Shown here in pieces: positions 35,141 to 48,331 of a DNA stretch of 64,000 bases. The first letter of the stretch is position 1; every line of letters begins with the position of its first letter. The position numbers and the translations under genes were made by a program. The DNA is from Synaphobranchus kaupii (Eukaryota > Chordata > Actinopteri > Anguilliformes > Synaphobranchidae), in assembly GCA_029718625.1 (NCBI GenBank), contig JAINUF010000027.1, positions 2,650,676 to 2,714,675 of the forward strand. Reading direction: 5' to 3'. The notes beneath the pieces are model-generated. The model had not been told where the DNA came from. It saw only the letters and a list, made by a program, of their open reading frames with translations, and searched no databases.

Positions 35141-36785
35141 GATGCCTCAAACCAAATAATTTTGTCAGATACATTACTTCTCCAATTTACAAGCTATGCT
35201 TTTTGCAATTTTCCTTTTGTATATTTTAGAGGATTTATTCTTCGAAATAAACACAATAAAATGTTAATAGTTTCTGTAACATGTGACCAAGACACCTCAA
35301 ACCAAGTTGCCTGTTGTCAGAGACAGGATACCTCAAATCTACAACTGATTATTTTTCAAATTTTGCCTTTGTATATTTTAAAGGAATTTCTCTTCAAAAT
35401 AAATACACTAAAATGTCAATAGTTTCTGTGTCATGTGACCAAGATACCTCACAGCAAATTGACTGTTGTCAGAGAGAGTATAGCTCAAATTTCCCTCTTA
35501 TGAATATATATTTTTTATTTTTCTTCAAAATTAAACTACTAAAATTTCAATAGCTTCTGTGACATATGATGAAGACGCACGCCTCAAAATAATTTTACTG
35601 TTGTCAAAGACATTATAGCTCAAATATACAGTTGATTAATTTTTAAATTTTCCGTTTGTAAATTTTAAATGAATTTTTCTTCAAATTTAAAATGCAAACA
35701 TTTCAATAGCTTCTGTGACATGTGACTAAGATGCCTCAAACCAACTGTAATGTTGTCAGATACATTCTCCAATTTACAAGCAATGCTTTTTCCAATTTTC
35801 CTTTTGTAAATTTTAAATAGATTTTTATTCAAAACAAAAGCATTAAAATTTCAAAAGCTTCTGTGACATATGATGAAGACGCATGCCTCAAACCAATTTT
35901 AGTGTTGTCAAAGACGTTATAGCTCAAATATACAGTTGATTAATTTTTAAATTTTCCATTTGTAAATTTTGAATGAATTTTTCTTCAAATTTAAAATGCA
36001 AACATTTCAATAGCTTCTGTGACATGTGACTAAGATGCCTCAAACCAACTGTAATGTTGTCAGATGCATTCTCCAATTTAAAGCAATGCTTTTTCCAATT
36101 TTCCTTTTGTAAATTTTAAATAGATTTTTATTCAAAATAAAAGCACTAAAATTTCAATAGCTTCTGTGACATATGATGAAGACGCATGCCTCAAACCAAT
36201 TTTAGTGTTGTCAAAGTCATTATAGCTCAAATATACAGTTAATTAATTTTTAAAATTTCCGTTTGTAAATTTTAAATGAATTTTTCTTCAAATTTAAAAT
36301 GTAAACATTTCAATAGCTTCTGTGACATGTGACGAAGATGCCTCAAACCAACTGTAATGTTGTCAGATACATTCTCCAATTTACAAGCAATGCTTTTTCC
36401 AATTTTCCTTTTGTAAATTTTAAATAGATTTTTATTCAAAATAAAAGCACTAAAATTTCAATAGCTTCTGTGACATATGATGAAGACGCTTGCCTCAAAC
36501 CAATTTTAGTGTTGTCAAAGTCATTATAGCTCAAATATACAGTTGATTCATTTTTAAATTTTCCGTTTGTAAATTTTAAATGAATTTTTCTTCAAATTTA
36601 AAATGCAAACATTTCAATAGCTTCTGTGACATGTGACTAAGATGCCTCAAACCAACTGTAATGTTGTCAGATACATTCTCCAATTTACAAGCAATGCTTG
36701 TTCCAATTTTCCTTTTGTAAATTTTAAATAGATTTTTATTCAAAATAAAAGCACTAAAATTTCAATAGCTTCTGTGACATATGAT
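34530..36785 (+). repeat. 2256 bp tandem duplication, copy 1
   Basis: Starts near the GCCTCATACCAATTGCAG B unit (34,540) and includes the trimer at 35,141. It repeats at once downstream at +2256. The second mega-unit has only one copy, so this duplication arose after the mega-unit was duplicated, or one copy was lost. Confidence 0.82.
35141..35576 (+). repeat. C-D-E trimer (right type, TTTCTC allele)
   Basis: C 35141-35290, D 35291-35442, E 35443-35576. D reads AAGGAATTTCTCTTC instead of AAGGAATTTTTCTTC, the allele of this domain. Entered from A with the standard CAATAGCTTCTG box. Confidence 0.92.
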
Positions 36786-37396
36786 GAAGACGCATGCCTC
36801 ATACCAATTGCAGTGTTGTCAAAGACATTATAGCTCAAATATACAGTAGATTAATTTTTTAATTTTCCGTTTGTAAATTTTAAATGAATTTTTCTTCAAA
36901 TTTAAAATGCAAACATTTCAATAGCTTCTGTGACATGTGACTAAGATGCCTCAAACCAACTGTAATGTTGTCAGATACATTCTCCAATTTACAAGCAATG
37001 CTTTTTCGAATTTTTCTTTTGTAAATTTTAAATAGATTTTTATTCAAAATAAAAGCACTAAAATTTCAATAGCTTCTGTGACATATGATGAAGACGCATG
37101 CCTCAAACCAATTTTAGTGTTGTCAAAGACGTTATAGCTCAAATATACAGTTGATTAATTTTTAAATTTTCCATTTGTAAATTTTGAATGAATTTTTCTT
37201 CAAATTTAAAATGCAAACATTTCAATAGCTTCTGTGACATGTGACTAAGATGCCTCAAACCAACTGTAATGTTGTCAAATGCATTCTCCAATTTACAAGC
37301 AATGATTTTTCCAATTTTCCTTTTGTAAATTTTAAATAGATTTTTATTCAAAATAAAAGCACTAAAATTTCAATAGCTTCTGTGACATGTGACTAA
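35577..37396 (+). repeat. Six B-A dimers
   Basis: 1820 bp = 6 x 304 minus 3 (B-type tail) minus 1 (TTTAAAGC unit near 36,077). Markers in order: CAAAACAAAAGCATT, TTAATTAATTTTTAAAATTTC, TGTGACGAAG, GCTTGCC, GCAATGCTTGTTCC, GCCTCATACC. Confidence 0.91.
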
Positions 37397-39041
37397 GATG
37401 CCTCAAACCAAATAATTTTGTCAGATACATTACTTCTCCAATTTACAAGCTATGCTTTTTGCAATTTTCCTTTTGTATATTTTAGAGGATTTATTCTTCG
37501 AAATAAACACAATAAAATGTTAATAGTTTCTGTAACATGTGACCAAGACACCTCAAACCAAGTTGCCTGTTGTCAGAGACAGGATACCTCAAATCTACAA
37601 CTGATTATTTTTCAAATTTTGCCTTTGTATATTTTAAAGGAATTTCTCTTCAAAATAAATACACTAAAATGTCAATAGTTTCTGTGTCATGTGACCAAGA
37701 TACCTCACAGCAAATTGACTGTTGTCAGAGAGAGTATAGCTCAAATTTCCCTCTTATGAATATATATTTTTTATTTTTCTTCAAAATTAAACTACTAAAA
37801 TTTCAATAGCTTCTGTGACATATGATGAAGACGCACGCCTCAAAATAATTTTACTGTTGTCAAAGACATTATAGCTCAAATATACAGTTGATTAATTTTT
37901 AAATTTTCCGTTTGTAAATTTTAAATGAATTTTTCTTCAAATTTAAAATGCAAACATTTCAATAGCTTCTGTGACATGTGACTAAGATGCCTCAAACCAA
38001 CTGTAATGTTGTCAGATACATTCTCCAATTTACAAGCAATGCTTTTTCCAATTTTCCTTTTGTAAATTTTAAATAGATTTTTATTCAAAACAAAAGCATT
38101 AAAATTTCAAAAGCTTCTGTGACATATGATGAAGACGCATGCCTCAAACCAATTTTAGTGTTGTCAAAGACGTTATAGCTCAAATATACAGTTGATTAAT
38201 TTTTAAATTTTCCATTTGTAAATTTTGAATGAATTTTTCTTCAAATTTAAAATGCAAACATTTCAATAGCTTCTGTGACATGTGACTAAGATGCCTCAAA
38301 CCAACTGTAATGTTGTCAGATGCATTCTCCAATTTAAAGCAATGCTTTTTCCAATTTTCCTTTTGTAAATTTTAAATAGATTTTTATTCAAAATAAAAGC
38401 ACTAAAATTTCAATAGCTTCTGTGACATATGATGAAGACGCATGCCTCAAACCAATTTTAGTGTTGTCAAAGTCATTATAGCTCAAATATACAGTTAATT
38501 AATTTTTAAAATTTCCGTTTGTAAATTTTAAATGAATTTTTCTTCAAATTTAAAATGTAAACATTTCAATAGCTTCTGTGACATGTGACGAAGATGCCTC
38601 AAACCAACTGTAATGTTGTCAGATACATTCTCCAATTTACAAGCAATGCTTTTTCCAATTTTCCTTTTGTAAATTTTAAATAGATTTTTATTCAAAATAA
38701 AAGCACTAAAATTTCAATAGCTTCTGTGACATATGATGAAGACGCTTGCCTCAAACCAATTTTAGTGTTGTCAAAGTCATTATAGCTCAAATATACAGTT
38801 GATTCATTTTTAAATTTTCCGTTTGTAAATTTTAAATGAATTTTTCTTCAAATTTAAAATGCAAACATTTCAATAGCTTCTGTGACATGTGACTAAGATG
38901 CCTCAAACCAACTGTAATGTTGTCAGATACATTCTCCAATTTACAAGCAATGCTTGTTCCAATTTTCCTTTTGTAAATTTTAAATAGATTTTTATTCAAA
39001 ATAAAAGCACTAAAATTTCAATAGCTTCTGTGACATATGAT
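36786..39041 (+). repeat. 2256 bp tandem duplication, copy 2
   Basis: Begins near the GCCTCATACC B unit (36,796), includes the trimer at 37,397, and ends near 39,045 where the next B reads GCCTCAAACCAATTTTAG instead. Confidence 0.82.
37397..37832 (+). repeat. C-D-E trimer (TTTCTC allele)
   Basis: C 37397-37546, D 37547-37698, E 37699-37832. Same as the trimer at 35,141 through the 2256 bp duplication. Confidence 0.92.
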
Positions 39042-39348
39042 GAAGACGCATGCCTCAAACCAATTTTAGTGTTGTCAAAGACGTTATAGCTCAAATATAC
39101 AGTTGATTAATTTTTAAATTTTCCATTTGTAAATTTTGAATGAATTTTTCTTCAAATTTAAAATGCAAACATTTCAATAGCTTCTGTGACATGTGACTAA
39201 GATGCCTCAAACCAACTGTAATGTTGTCAGATGCATTCTCCAATTTACAAGCAATGCTTTTTCCAATTTTCCTTTTGTAAATTTTAAATAGATTTTTATT
39301 CAAAATAAAAGCACTAAAATTTCAATAGCTTCTGTGACATGTGACTAA
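37833..39348 (+). repeat. Five B-A dimers
   Basis: 1516 bp = 5 x 304 minus 3 minus 1. Same marker order as the tract at 35,577 but without the GCCTCATACC and GCAATGATTTTTCC dimers at the end. Confidence 0.91.
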
Positions 39349-39784
39349 GATGCCTCAAACCAAATAATTTTGTCAGATACATTACTTCTCCAATTTACAA
39401 GCTATGCTTTTTGCAATTTTCCTTTTGTATATTTTAGAGGATTTATTCTTCGAAATAAACACAATAAAATGTTAATAGTTTCTGTAACATGTGACCAAGA
39501 CACCTCAAACCAAGTTGCCTGTTGTCAGAGACAGGATACCTCAAATCTACAACTGATTATTTTTCAAATTTTGCCTTTGTATATTTTAAAGGAATTTCTC
39601 TTCAAAATAAATACACTAAAATGTCAATAGTTTCTGTGTCATGTGACCAAGATACCTCACAGCAAATTGACTGTTGTCAGAGAGAGTATAGCTCAAATTT
39701 CCCTCTTATGAATATATATTTTTTATTTTTCTTCAAAATTAAACTACTAAAATTTCAATAGCTTCTGTGACATATGATGAAGAC
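39349..39784 (+). repeat. C-D-E trimer followed by an ordinary B
   Basis: C 39349-39498, D 39499-39650, E 39651-39784. The next B starts GCATGCCTCAAACCAATTTTAG rather than the usual GCACGCCTCAAAATAATTT; shared only with 47,896 among right-domain copies. Confidence 0.92.
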
Positions 39785-40997
39785 GCATGCCTCAAACCAA
39801 TTTTAGTGTTGTCAAAGACGTTATAGCTCAAATATACAGTTGATTAATTTTTAAATTTTCCATTTGTAAATTTTGAATGAATTTTTCTTCAAATTTAAAA
39901 TGCAAACATTTCAATAGCTTCTGTGACATGTGACTAAGATGCCTCAAACCAACTGTAATGTTGTCAGATACATTCTCCAATTTACAAGCAATGCTTTTTC
40001 CAATTTTCCTTTTGTAAATTTTAAATAGATTTTTATTCAAAACAAAAGCATTAAAATTTCAAAAGCTTCTGTGACATATGATGAAGACGCACGCCTCAAA
40101 ATAATTTTACTGTTGTCAAAGACATTATAGCTCAAATATACAGTTGATTATTTTTTTAATTTTCCGTTTGTAAATTTTAAGTGAATTTTTCTTCAAATTT
40201 AAAATGCTAACATTTCAATAGCTTCTGTGACATGTGACCAAGATGCCTCAAACCAACTGTAATGTTGTCAGATACATTCTCCAATTTACAAGCAATGCTT
40301 TTTCCAATTTTCCTTTTGTAAATTTTAAATCGATTTTTATTCAAAATAAAAGCACTAAAATTTCAATAGCTTCTGTGACATATGATGAAGACGCATGCCT
40401 CATACCAATTGCAGTGTTGTCAAAGACATTATAGCTCAAATATACAGTAGATTAATTTTTTAATTTTCCGTTTGTAAATTTTAAATGAATTTTTCTTCAA
40501 ATTTAAAATGCAAACATTTCAATAGCTTCTGTGACATGTGACTAAGATGCCTCAAACCAACTGTAATGTTGTCAGATACATTCTCCAATTTACAAGCAAT
40601 GCTTTTTCGAATTTTTCTTTTGTAAATTTTAAATAGATTTTTATTCAAAATAAAAGCACTAAAATTTCAATAGCTTCTGTGACATATGATGAAGACGCAT
40701 GCCTCAAACCAATTTTAGTGTTGTCAAAGACGTTATAGCTCAAATATACAGTTGATTAATTTTTAAATTTTCCATTTGTAAATTTTGAATTAATTTTTCT
40801 TCAAATTTAAAATGCAAACATTTCAATAGCTTCTGTGACATGTGACTAAGATGCCTCAAACCAACTGTAATGTTGTCAAATGCATTCTCCAATTTACAAG
40901 CAATGATTTTTCCAATTTTCCTTTTGTAAATTTTAAATAGATTTTTATTCAAAATAAAAGCACTAAAATTTCAATAGCTTCTGTGACATGTGACTAA
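39785..40997 (+). repeat. Four B-A dimers
   Basis: 1213 bp = 4 x 304 minus 3. The second B is the B' type (TTATTTTTTTAATT, AAATGCTAAC) and its A has AAATCGATTT, followed by the GCCTCATACC dimer. The last B has TTTTGAATTAATTT near 40,787, a change not seen in the second mega-unit. Confidence 0.91.
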
Positions 40998-41433
40998 GAT
41001 GCCTCAAACCAAATAATTTTGTCAGATACATTACTTCTCCAATTTACAAGCTATGCTTTTTGCAATTTTCCTTTTGTATATTTTAGAGGATTTATTCTTC
41101 GAAATAAACACAATAAAATGTTAATAGTTTCTGTAACATGTGACCAAGACACCTCAAACCAAGTTGCCTGTTGTCAGAGACAGGATACCTCAAATCTACA
41201 ACTGATTATTTTTCAAATTTTGCCTTTGTATATTTTAAAGGAATTTCTCTTCAAAATAAATACACTAAAATGTCAATAGTTTCTGTGTCATGTGACCAAG
41301 ATACCTCACAGCAAATTGACTGTTGTCAGAGAGAGTATAGCTCAAATTTCCCTCTTATGAATATATATTTTTTATTTTTCTTCAAAATTAAACTACTAAA
41401 ATTTCAATAGCTTCTGTGACATATGATGAAGAC
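40998..41433 (+). repeat. C-D-E trimer (TTTCTC allele)
   Basis: C 40998-41147, D 41148-41299, E 41300-41433. No private difference noticed. Confidence 0.92.
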
Positions 41434-42949
41434 GCACGCCTCAAAATAATTTTACTGTTGTCAAAGACATTATAGCTCAAATATACAGTTGATTAATTTT
41501 TAAATTTTCCGTTTGTAAATTTTAAATGAATTTTTCTTCAAATTTAAAATGCAAACATTTCAATAGCTTCTGTGACATGTGACTAAGATGCCTCAAACCA
41601 ACTGTAATGTTGTCAGATACATTCTCCAATTTACAAGCAATGCTTTTTCCAATTTTCCTTTTGTAAATTTTAAATAGATTTTTATTCAAAACAAAAGCAT
41701 TAAAATTTCAAAAGCTTCTGTGACATATGATGAAGACGCATGCCTCAAACCAATTTTAGTGTTGTCAAAGACGTTATAGCTCAAATATACAGTTGATTAA
41801 TTTTTAAATTTTCCATTTGTAAATTTTGAATGAATTTTTCTTCAAATTTAAAATGCAAACATTTCAATAGCTTCTGTGACATGTGACTAAGATGCCTCAA
41901 ACCAACTGTAATGTTGTCAGATGCATTCTCCAATTTAAAGCAATGCTTTTTCCAATTTTCCTTTTGTAAATTTTAAATAGATTTTTATTCAAAATAAAAG
42001 CACTAAAATTTCAATAGCTTCTGTGACATATGATGAAGACGCATGCCTCAAACCAATTTTAGTGTTGTCAAAGTCATTATAGCTCAAATATACAGTTAAT
42101 TAATTTTTAAAATTTCCGTTTGTAAATTTTAAATGAATTTTTCTTCAAATTTAAAATGTAAACATTTCAATAGCTTCTGTGACATGTGACGAAGATGCCT
42201 CAAACCAACTGTAATGTTGTCAGATACATTCTCCAATTTACAAGCAATGCTTTTTCCAATTTTCCTTTTATAAATTTTAAATAGATTTTTATTCAAAATA
42301 AAAGCACTAAAATTTCAATAGCTTCTGTGACATATGATGAAGACGCTTGCCTCAAACCAATTTTAGTGTTGTCAAAGTCATTATAGCTCAAATATACAGT
42401 TGATTCATTTTTAAATTTTCCGTTTGTAAATTTTAAATGAATTTTTCTTCAAATTTAAAATGCAAACATTTCAATAGCTTCTGTGACATGTGACTAAGAT
42501 GCCTCAAACCAACTGTAATGTTGTCAGATACATTCTCCAATTTACAAGCAATGCTTGTTCCAATTTTCCTTTTGTAAATTTTAAATAGATTTTTATTCAA
42601 AATAAAAGCACTAAAATTTCAATAGCTTCTGTGACATATGATGAAGACGCATGCCTCAAACCAATTTTAGTGTTGTCAAAGACGTTATAGCTCAAATATA
42701 CAGTTGATTCATTTTAAAATTTTCCATTTGTAAATTTTGAATGAATTTTTCTTCAAATTTAAAATGCAAACATTTCAATAGCTTCTGTGACATGTGACTA
42801 AGATGCCTCAAACCAACTGTAATGTTGTCAGATGCATTCTCCAATTTACAAGCAATGCTTTTTCCAATTTTCCTTTTGTAAATTTTAAATAGATTTTTAT
42901 TCAAAATAAAAGCACTAAAATTTCAATATCTGCTGTGACATGTGACTAA
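41434..42949 (+). repeat. Five B-A dimers, crossing the mega-unit boundary
   Basis: 1516 bp = 5 x 304 minus 3 minus 1. It has a private CCTTTTATAAATT near 42,266. The last dimer switches to the TTGATTCATTTTAAAATTTT B allele and the CAATATCTGCTG box, marking the start of mega-unit copy 2 near 42.66 kb. Confidence 0.91.
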
Positions 42950-43385
42950 GATGCCTCAAACCAAATAATTTTGTCAGATACATTACTTCTCCAATTTACA
43001 AGCTATGCTTTTTGCAATTTTCCTTTTGTATATTTTAGAGGATTTATTCTTCGAAATAAACACAATAAAATGTTAATAGTTTCTGTAACATGTGACCAAG
43101 ACACCTCAAACCAAGTTGCCTGTTGTCAGAGACAGGATACCTCAAATCTACAACTGATTATTTTTCAAATTTTGCCTTTGTATATTTTAAAGGAATTTTT
43201 CTTCAAAATAAATACACTAAAATGTCAATAGTTTCTGTGTCATGTGACCAAGATACCTCACAGCAAATTGACTGTTGTCAGAGAAAGTATAGCTCAAATT
43301 TCCCTCTTATGAATATATATTTTTTATTTTTCTTCAAAATTAAACTACTAAAATTTCAATAGCTTCTGTGACATATGATGAAGAC
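42950..43385 (+). repeat. C-D-E trimer (GAGAAAG allele)
   Basis: C 42950-43099, D 43100-43251, E 43252-43385. Copy of the trimer at 32,147 (offset 10,803) with the same GAGAAAG and TTTTTC alleles. Confidence 0.92.
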
Positions 43386-43686
43386 GCACGCCTCAAAATA
43401 ATTTTACTGTTGTCAAAGACATTATAGCTCAAATATACAGTTGATTATTTTTTTAATTTTCCGTTTGTAAATTTTAAGTGAATTTTTCTTCAAATTTAAA
43501 ATGCTAACATTTCAATAGCTTCTGTGACATGTGACCAAGATGCCTCAAACCAACTGTAATGTTGTCAGATACATTCTCCAATTTACAAGCAATGCTTTTT
43601 CCAATTTTCCTTTTGTAAATTTTAAATCGATTTTCATTCAAAATAAAAGCACTAAAATTTCAATAGCTTCTGTGACATGTGACTAA
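43386..43686 (+). repeat. Divergent B'-A' pair
   Basis: 301 bp, fourth copy of the B'-A' pair, in mega-unit copy 2. Confidence 0.92.
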
Positions 43687-44122
43687 GATGCCTCAAACCA
43701 ACTAATTTTGTCAGATACATTACTTCTCCAATTTACAAGCAATGCTTTTTCCAATTTTCCTTTTGTAAATTTTAAATTGATTTTCATTCAAAATAAAAGC
43801 ACTAAAATTTCAATAGCTTCTGTGACATGTGATCAAGACACCTCAAACCAAGTTGCCTGTTGTCAGAGACAGGATACCTCAAATCTACAACTGATTATTT
43901 TTCAAATTTTGCCTTTGTATATTTTAAAGGAATTTTTCTTCAAAATAAATACACTAAAATGTCAATAGTTTCTGTGTCATGTGACCAAGATACCTCACAG
44001 CAAATTGACTGTTGTCAGAGAGAGTATAGCTCAAATTTCCCTCTTATGAATATATATTTTTTATTTTTCTTCAAAATTAAACTACTAAAATTTCAATAGC
44101 TTCTGTGACATATGATGAAGAC
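43687..44122 (+). repeat. Hybrid C/A-D-E trimer
   Basis: C/A 43687-43836, D 43837-43988, E 43989-44122. Fourth and last copy of the hybrid. Confidence 0.92.
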
Positions 44123-45943
44123 GCACGCCTCAAAATAATTTTACTGTTGTCAAAGACATTATAGCTCAAATATACAGTTGATTATTTTTTTAATTTTCCG
44201 TTTGTAAATTTTAAGTGAATTTTTCTTCAAATTTAAAATGCTAACATTTCAATAGCTTCTGTGACATGTGACCAAGATGCCTCAAACCAACTGTAATGTT
44301 GTCAGATACATTCTCCAATTTACAAGCAATGCTTTTTCCAATTTTCCTTTTGTAAATTTTAAATCGATTTTTATTCAAAATAAAAGCACTAAAATTTCAA
44401 TAGCTTCTGTGACATATGATGAAGACGCATGCCTCATACCAATTGCAGTGTTGTCAAAGACATTATAGCTCAAATATACAGTAGATTAATTTTTTAATTT
44501 TCCGTTTGTAAATTTTAAATGAATTTTTCTTCAAATTTAAAATGCAAACATTTCAATAGCTTCTTTGACATGTGACTAAGATGCCTCAAACCAACTGTAA
44601 TGTTGTCAGATACATTCTCCAATTTACAAGCAATGCTTTTTCGAATTTTTCTTTTGTAAATTTTAAATAGATTTTTATTCAAAATAAAAGCACTAAAATT
44701 TCAATAGCTTCTGTGACATATGATGAAGACGCATGCCTCAAACCAATTTTAGTGTTGTCAAAGACGTTATAGCTCAAATATACAGTTGATTAATTTTTAA
44801 ATTTTCCATTTGTAAATTTTGAATGAATTTTTCTTCAAATTTAAAATGCAAACATTTCAATAGCTTCTGTGACATGTGACTAAGATGCCTCAAACCAACT
44901 GTAATGTTGTCAGATACATTCTCCAATTTACAAGCAATGCTTTTTCCAATTTTCCTTTTGTAAATTTTAAATAGATTTTTATTCAAAACAAAAGCATTAA
45001 AATTTCAAAAGCTTCTGTGACATATGATGAAGACGCACGCCTCAAAATAATTTTACTGTTGTCAAAGACATTATAGCTCAAATATACAGTTGATTATTTT
45101 TTTAATTTTCCGTTTGTAAATTTTAAGTGAATTTTTCTTCAAATTTAAAATGCTAACATTTCAATAGCTTCTGTGACATGTGACCAAGATGCCTCAAACC
45201 AACTGTAATGTTGTCAGATACATTCTCCAATTTACAAGCAATGCTTTTTCCAATTTTCCTTTTGTAAATTTTAAATCGATTTTTATTCAAAATAAAAGCA
45301 CTAAAATTTCAATAGCTTCTGTGACATATGATGAAGACGCATGCCTCATACCAATTGCAGTGTTGTCAAAGACATTATAGCTCAAATATACAGTAGATTA
45401 ATTTTTTAATTTTCCGTTTGTAAATTTTAAATGAATTTTTCTTCAAATTTAAAATGCAAACATTTCAATAGCTTCTGTGACATGTGACTAAGATGCCTCA
45501 AACCAACTGTAATGTTGTCAGATACATTCTCCAATTTACAAGCAATGCTTTTTCGAATTTTTCTTTTGTAAATTTTAAATAGATTTTTATTCAAAATAAA
45601 AGCACTAAAATTTCAATAGCTTCTGTGACATATGATGAAGACGCATGCCTCAAACCAATTTTAGTGTTGTCAAAGACGTTATAGCTCAAATATACAGTTG
45701 ATTAATTTTTAAATTTTCCATTTGTAAATTTTGAATGAATTTTTCTTCAAATTTAAAATGCAAACATTTCAATAGCTTCTGTGACATGTGACTAAGATGC
45801 CTCAAACCAACTGTAATGTTGTCAAATGCATTCTCCAATTTACAAGCAATGATTTTTCCAATTTTCCTTTTGTAAATTTTAAATAGATTTTTATTCAAAA
45901 TAAAAGCACTAAAATTTCAATAGCTTCTGTGACATGTGACTAA
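44123..45943 (+). repeat. Six B-A dimers as two 912 bp copies
   Basis: 1821 bp, matches 33,320-35,140 including the CTTCTTTGACATG box (near 44,563), so that private mutation predates the mega-unit duplication. Confidence 0.91.
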
Positions 45944-46379
45944 GATGCCTCAAACCAAATAATTTTGTCAGATACATTACTTCTCCAATTTACAAGCTAT
46001 GCTTTTTGCAATTTTCCTTTTGTATATTTTAGAGGATTTATTCTTCGAAATAAACACAATAAAATGTTAATAGTTTCTGTAACATGTGACCAAGACACCT
46101 CAAACCAAGTTGCCTGTTGTCAGAGACAGGATACCTCAAATCTACAACTGATTATTTTTCAAATTTTGCCTTTGTATATTTTAAAGGAATTTCTCTTCAA
46201 AATAAATACACTAAAATGTCAATAGTTTCTGTGTCATGTGACCAAGATACCTCACAGCAAATTGACTGTTGTCAGAGAGAGTATAGCTCAAATTTCCCTC
46301 TTATGAATATATATTTTTTATTTTTCTTCAAAATTAAACTACTAAAATTTCAATAGCTTCTGTGACATATGATGAAGAC
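45944..46379 (+). repeat. C-D-E trimer (TTTCTC allele)
   Basis: C 45944-46093, D 46094-46245, E 46246-46379. Corresponds to both 35,141 and 37,397 of copy 1. Confidence 0.92.
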
Positions 46380-47895
46380 GCACGCCTCAAAATAATTTTA
46401 CTGTTGTCAAAGACATTATAGCTCAAATATACAGTTGATTAATTTTTACATTTTCCGTTTGTAAATTTTAAATGAATTTTTCTTCAAATTTAAAATGCAA
46501 ACATTTCAATAGCTTCTGTGACATGTGACTAAGATGCCTCAAACCAACTGTAATGTTGTCAGATACATTCTCCAATTTACAAGCAATGCTTTTTCCAATT
46601 TTCCTTTTGTAAATTTTAAATAGATTTTTATTCAAAACAAAAGCATTAAAATTTCAAAAGCTTCTGTGACATATGATGAAGACGCATGCCTCAAACCAAT
46701 TTTAGTGTTGTCAAAGACGTTATAGCTCAAATATACAGTTGATTAATTTTTAAATTTTCCATTTGTAAATTTTGAATGAATTTTTCTTCAAATTTAAAAT
46801 GCAAACATTTCAATAGCTTCTGTGACATGTGACTAAGATGCCTCAAACCAACTGTAATGTTGTCAGATGCATTCTCCAATTTAAAGCAATGCTTTTTCCA
46901 ATTTTCCTTTTGTAAATTTTAAATAGATTTTTATTCAAAATAAAAGCACTAAAATTTCAATAGCTTCTGTGACATATGATGAAGACGCATGCCTCAAACC
47001 AATTTTAGTGTTGTCAAAGTCATTATAGCTCAAATATACAGTTAATTAATTTTTAAAATTTCCGTTTGTAAATTTTAAATGAATTTTTCTTCAAATTTAA
47101 AATGTAAACATTTCAATAGCTTCTGTGACATGTGACGAAGATGCCTCAAACCAACTGTAATGTTGTCAGATACATTCTCCAATTTACAAGCAATGCTTTT
47201 TCCAATTTTCCTTTTGTAAATTTTAAATAGATTTTTATTCAAAATAAAAGCACTAAAATTTCAATAGCTTCTGTGACATATGATGAAGACGCTTGCCTCA
47301 AACCAATTTTAGTGTTGTCAAAGTCATTATAGCTCAAATATACAGTTGATTCATTTTTAAATTTTCCGTTTGTAAATTTTAAATGAATTTTTCTTCAAAT
47401 TTAAAATGCAAACATTTCAATAGCTTCTGTGACATGTGACTAAGATGCCTCAAACCAACTGTAATGTTGTCAGATACATTCTCCAATTTACAAGCAATGC
47501 TTGTTCCAATTTTCCTTTTGTAAATTTTAAATAGATTTTTATTCAAAATAAAAGCACTAAAATTTCAATAGCTTCTGTGACATATGATGAAGACGCATGC
47601 CTCAAACCAATTTTAGTGTTGTCAAAGACGTTATAGCTCAAATATACAGTTGATTAATTTTTAAATTTTCCATTTGTAAATTTTGAATGAATTTTTCTTC
47701 AAATTTAAAATGCAAACATTTCAATAGCTTCTGTGACATGTGACTAAGATGCCTCAAACCAACTGTAATGTTGTCAGATGCATTCTCCAATTTACAAGCA
47801 ATGCTTTTTCCAATTTTCCTTTTGTAAATTTTAAATAGATTTTTATTCAAAATAAAAGCACTAAAATTTCAATAGCTTCTGTGACATGTGACTAA
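46380..47895 (+). repeat. Five B-A dimers
   Basis: 1516 bp. The first B has the private TTTTTACATTTTCCG. Otherwise it follows the marker order of 37,833-39,348. Confidence 0.91.
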
Positions 47896-48331
47896 GATGC
47901 CTCAAACCAAATAATTTTGTCAGATACATTACTTCTCCAATTTACAAGCTATGCTTTTTGCAATTTTCCTTTTGTATATTTTAGAGGATTTATTCTTCGA
48001 AATAAACACAATAAAATGTTAATAGTTTCTGTAACATGTGACCAAGACACCTCAAACCAAGTTGCCTGTTGTCAGAGACAGGATACCTCAAATCTACAAC
48101 TGATTATTTTTCAAATTTTGCCTTTGTATATTTTAAAGGAATTTCTCTTCAAAATAAATACACTAAAATGTCAATAGTTTCTGTGTCATGTGACCAAGAT
48201 ACCTCACAGCAAATTGACTGTTGTCAGAGAGAGTATAGCTCAAATTTCCCTCTTATGAATATATATTTTTTATTTTTCTTCAAAATTAAACTACTAAAAT
48301 TTCAATAGCTTCTGTGACATATGATGAAGAC
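47896..48331 (+). repeat. C-D-E trimer followed by an ordinary B
   Basis: C 47896-48045, D 48046-48197, E 48198-48331. Counterpart of 39,349; again followed by GCATGCC. Confidence 0.92.

Larger units (their letters stand above)
31860..42660 (+). repeat. 8547 bp mega-unit, copy 1 (10.8 kb with internal duplication)
   Basis: Matches 42.66-47.59 kb at offset 10,803 up to about 36.79 kb, then matches 45.3-51.2 kb at offset 8547. The offsets differ by exactly 2256, the length of an internal tandem duplication found only in this copy. Order of C-D-E spacing: 1, 6, 6, 5, 4, 5 dimers. Only a few isolated substitutions were noticed between copies. Confidence 0.85.
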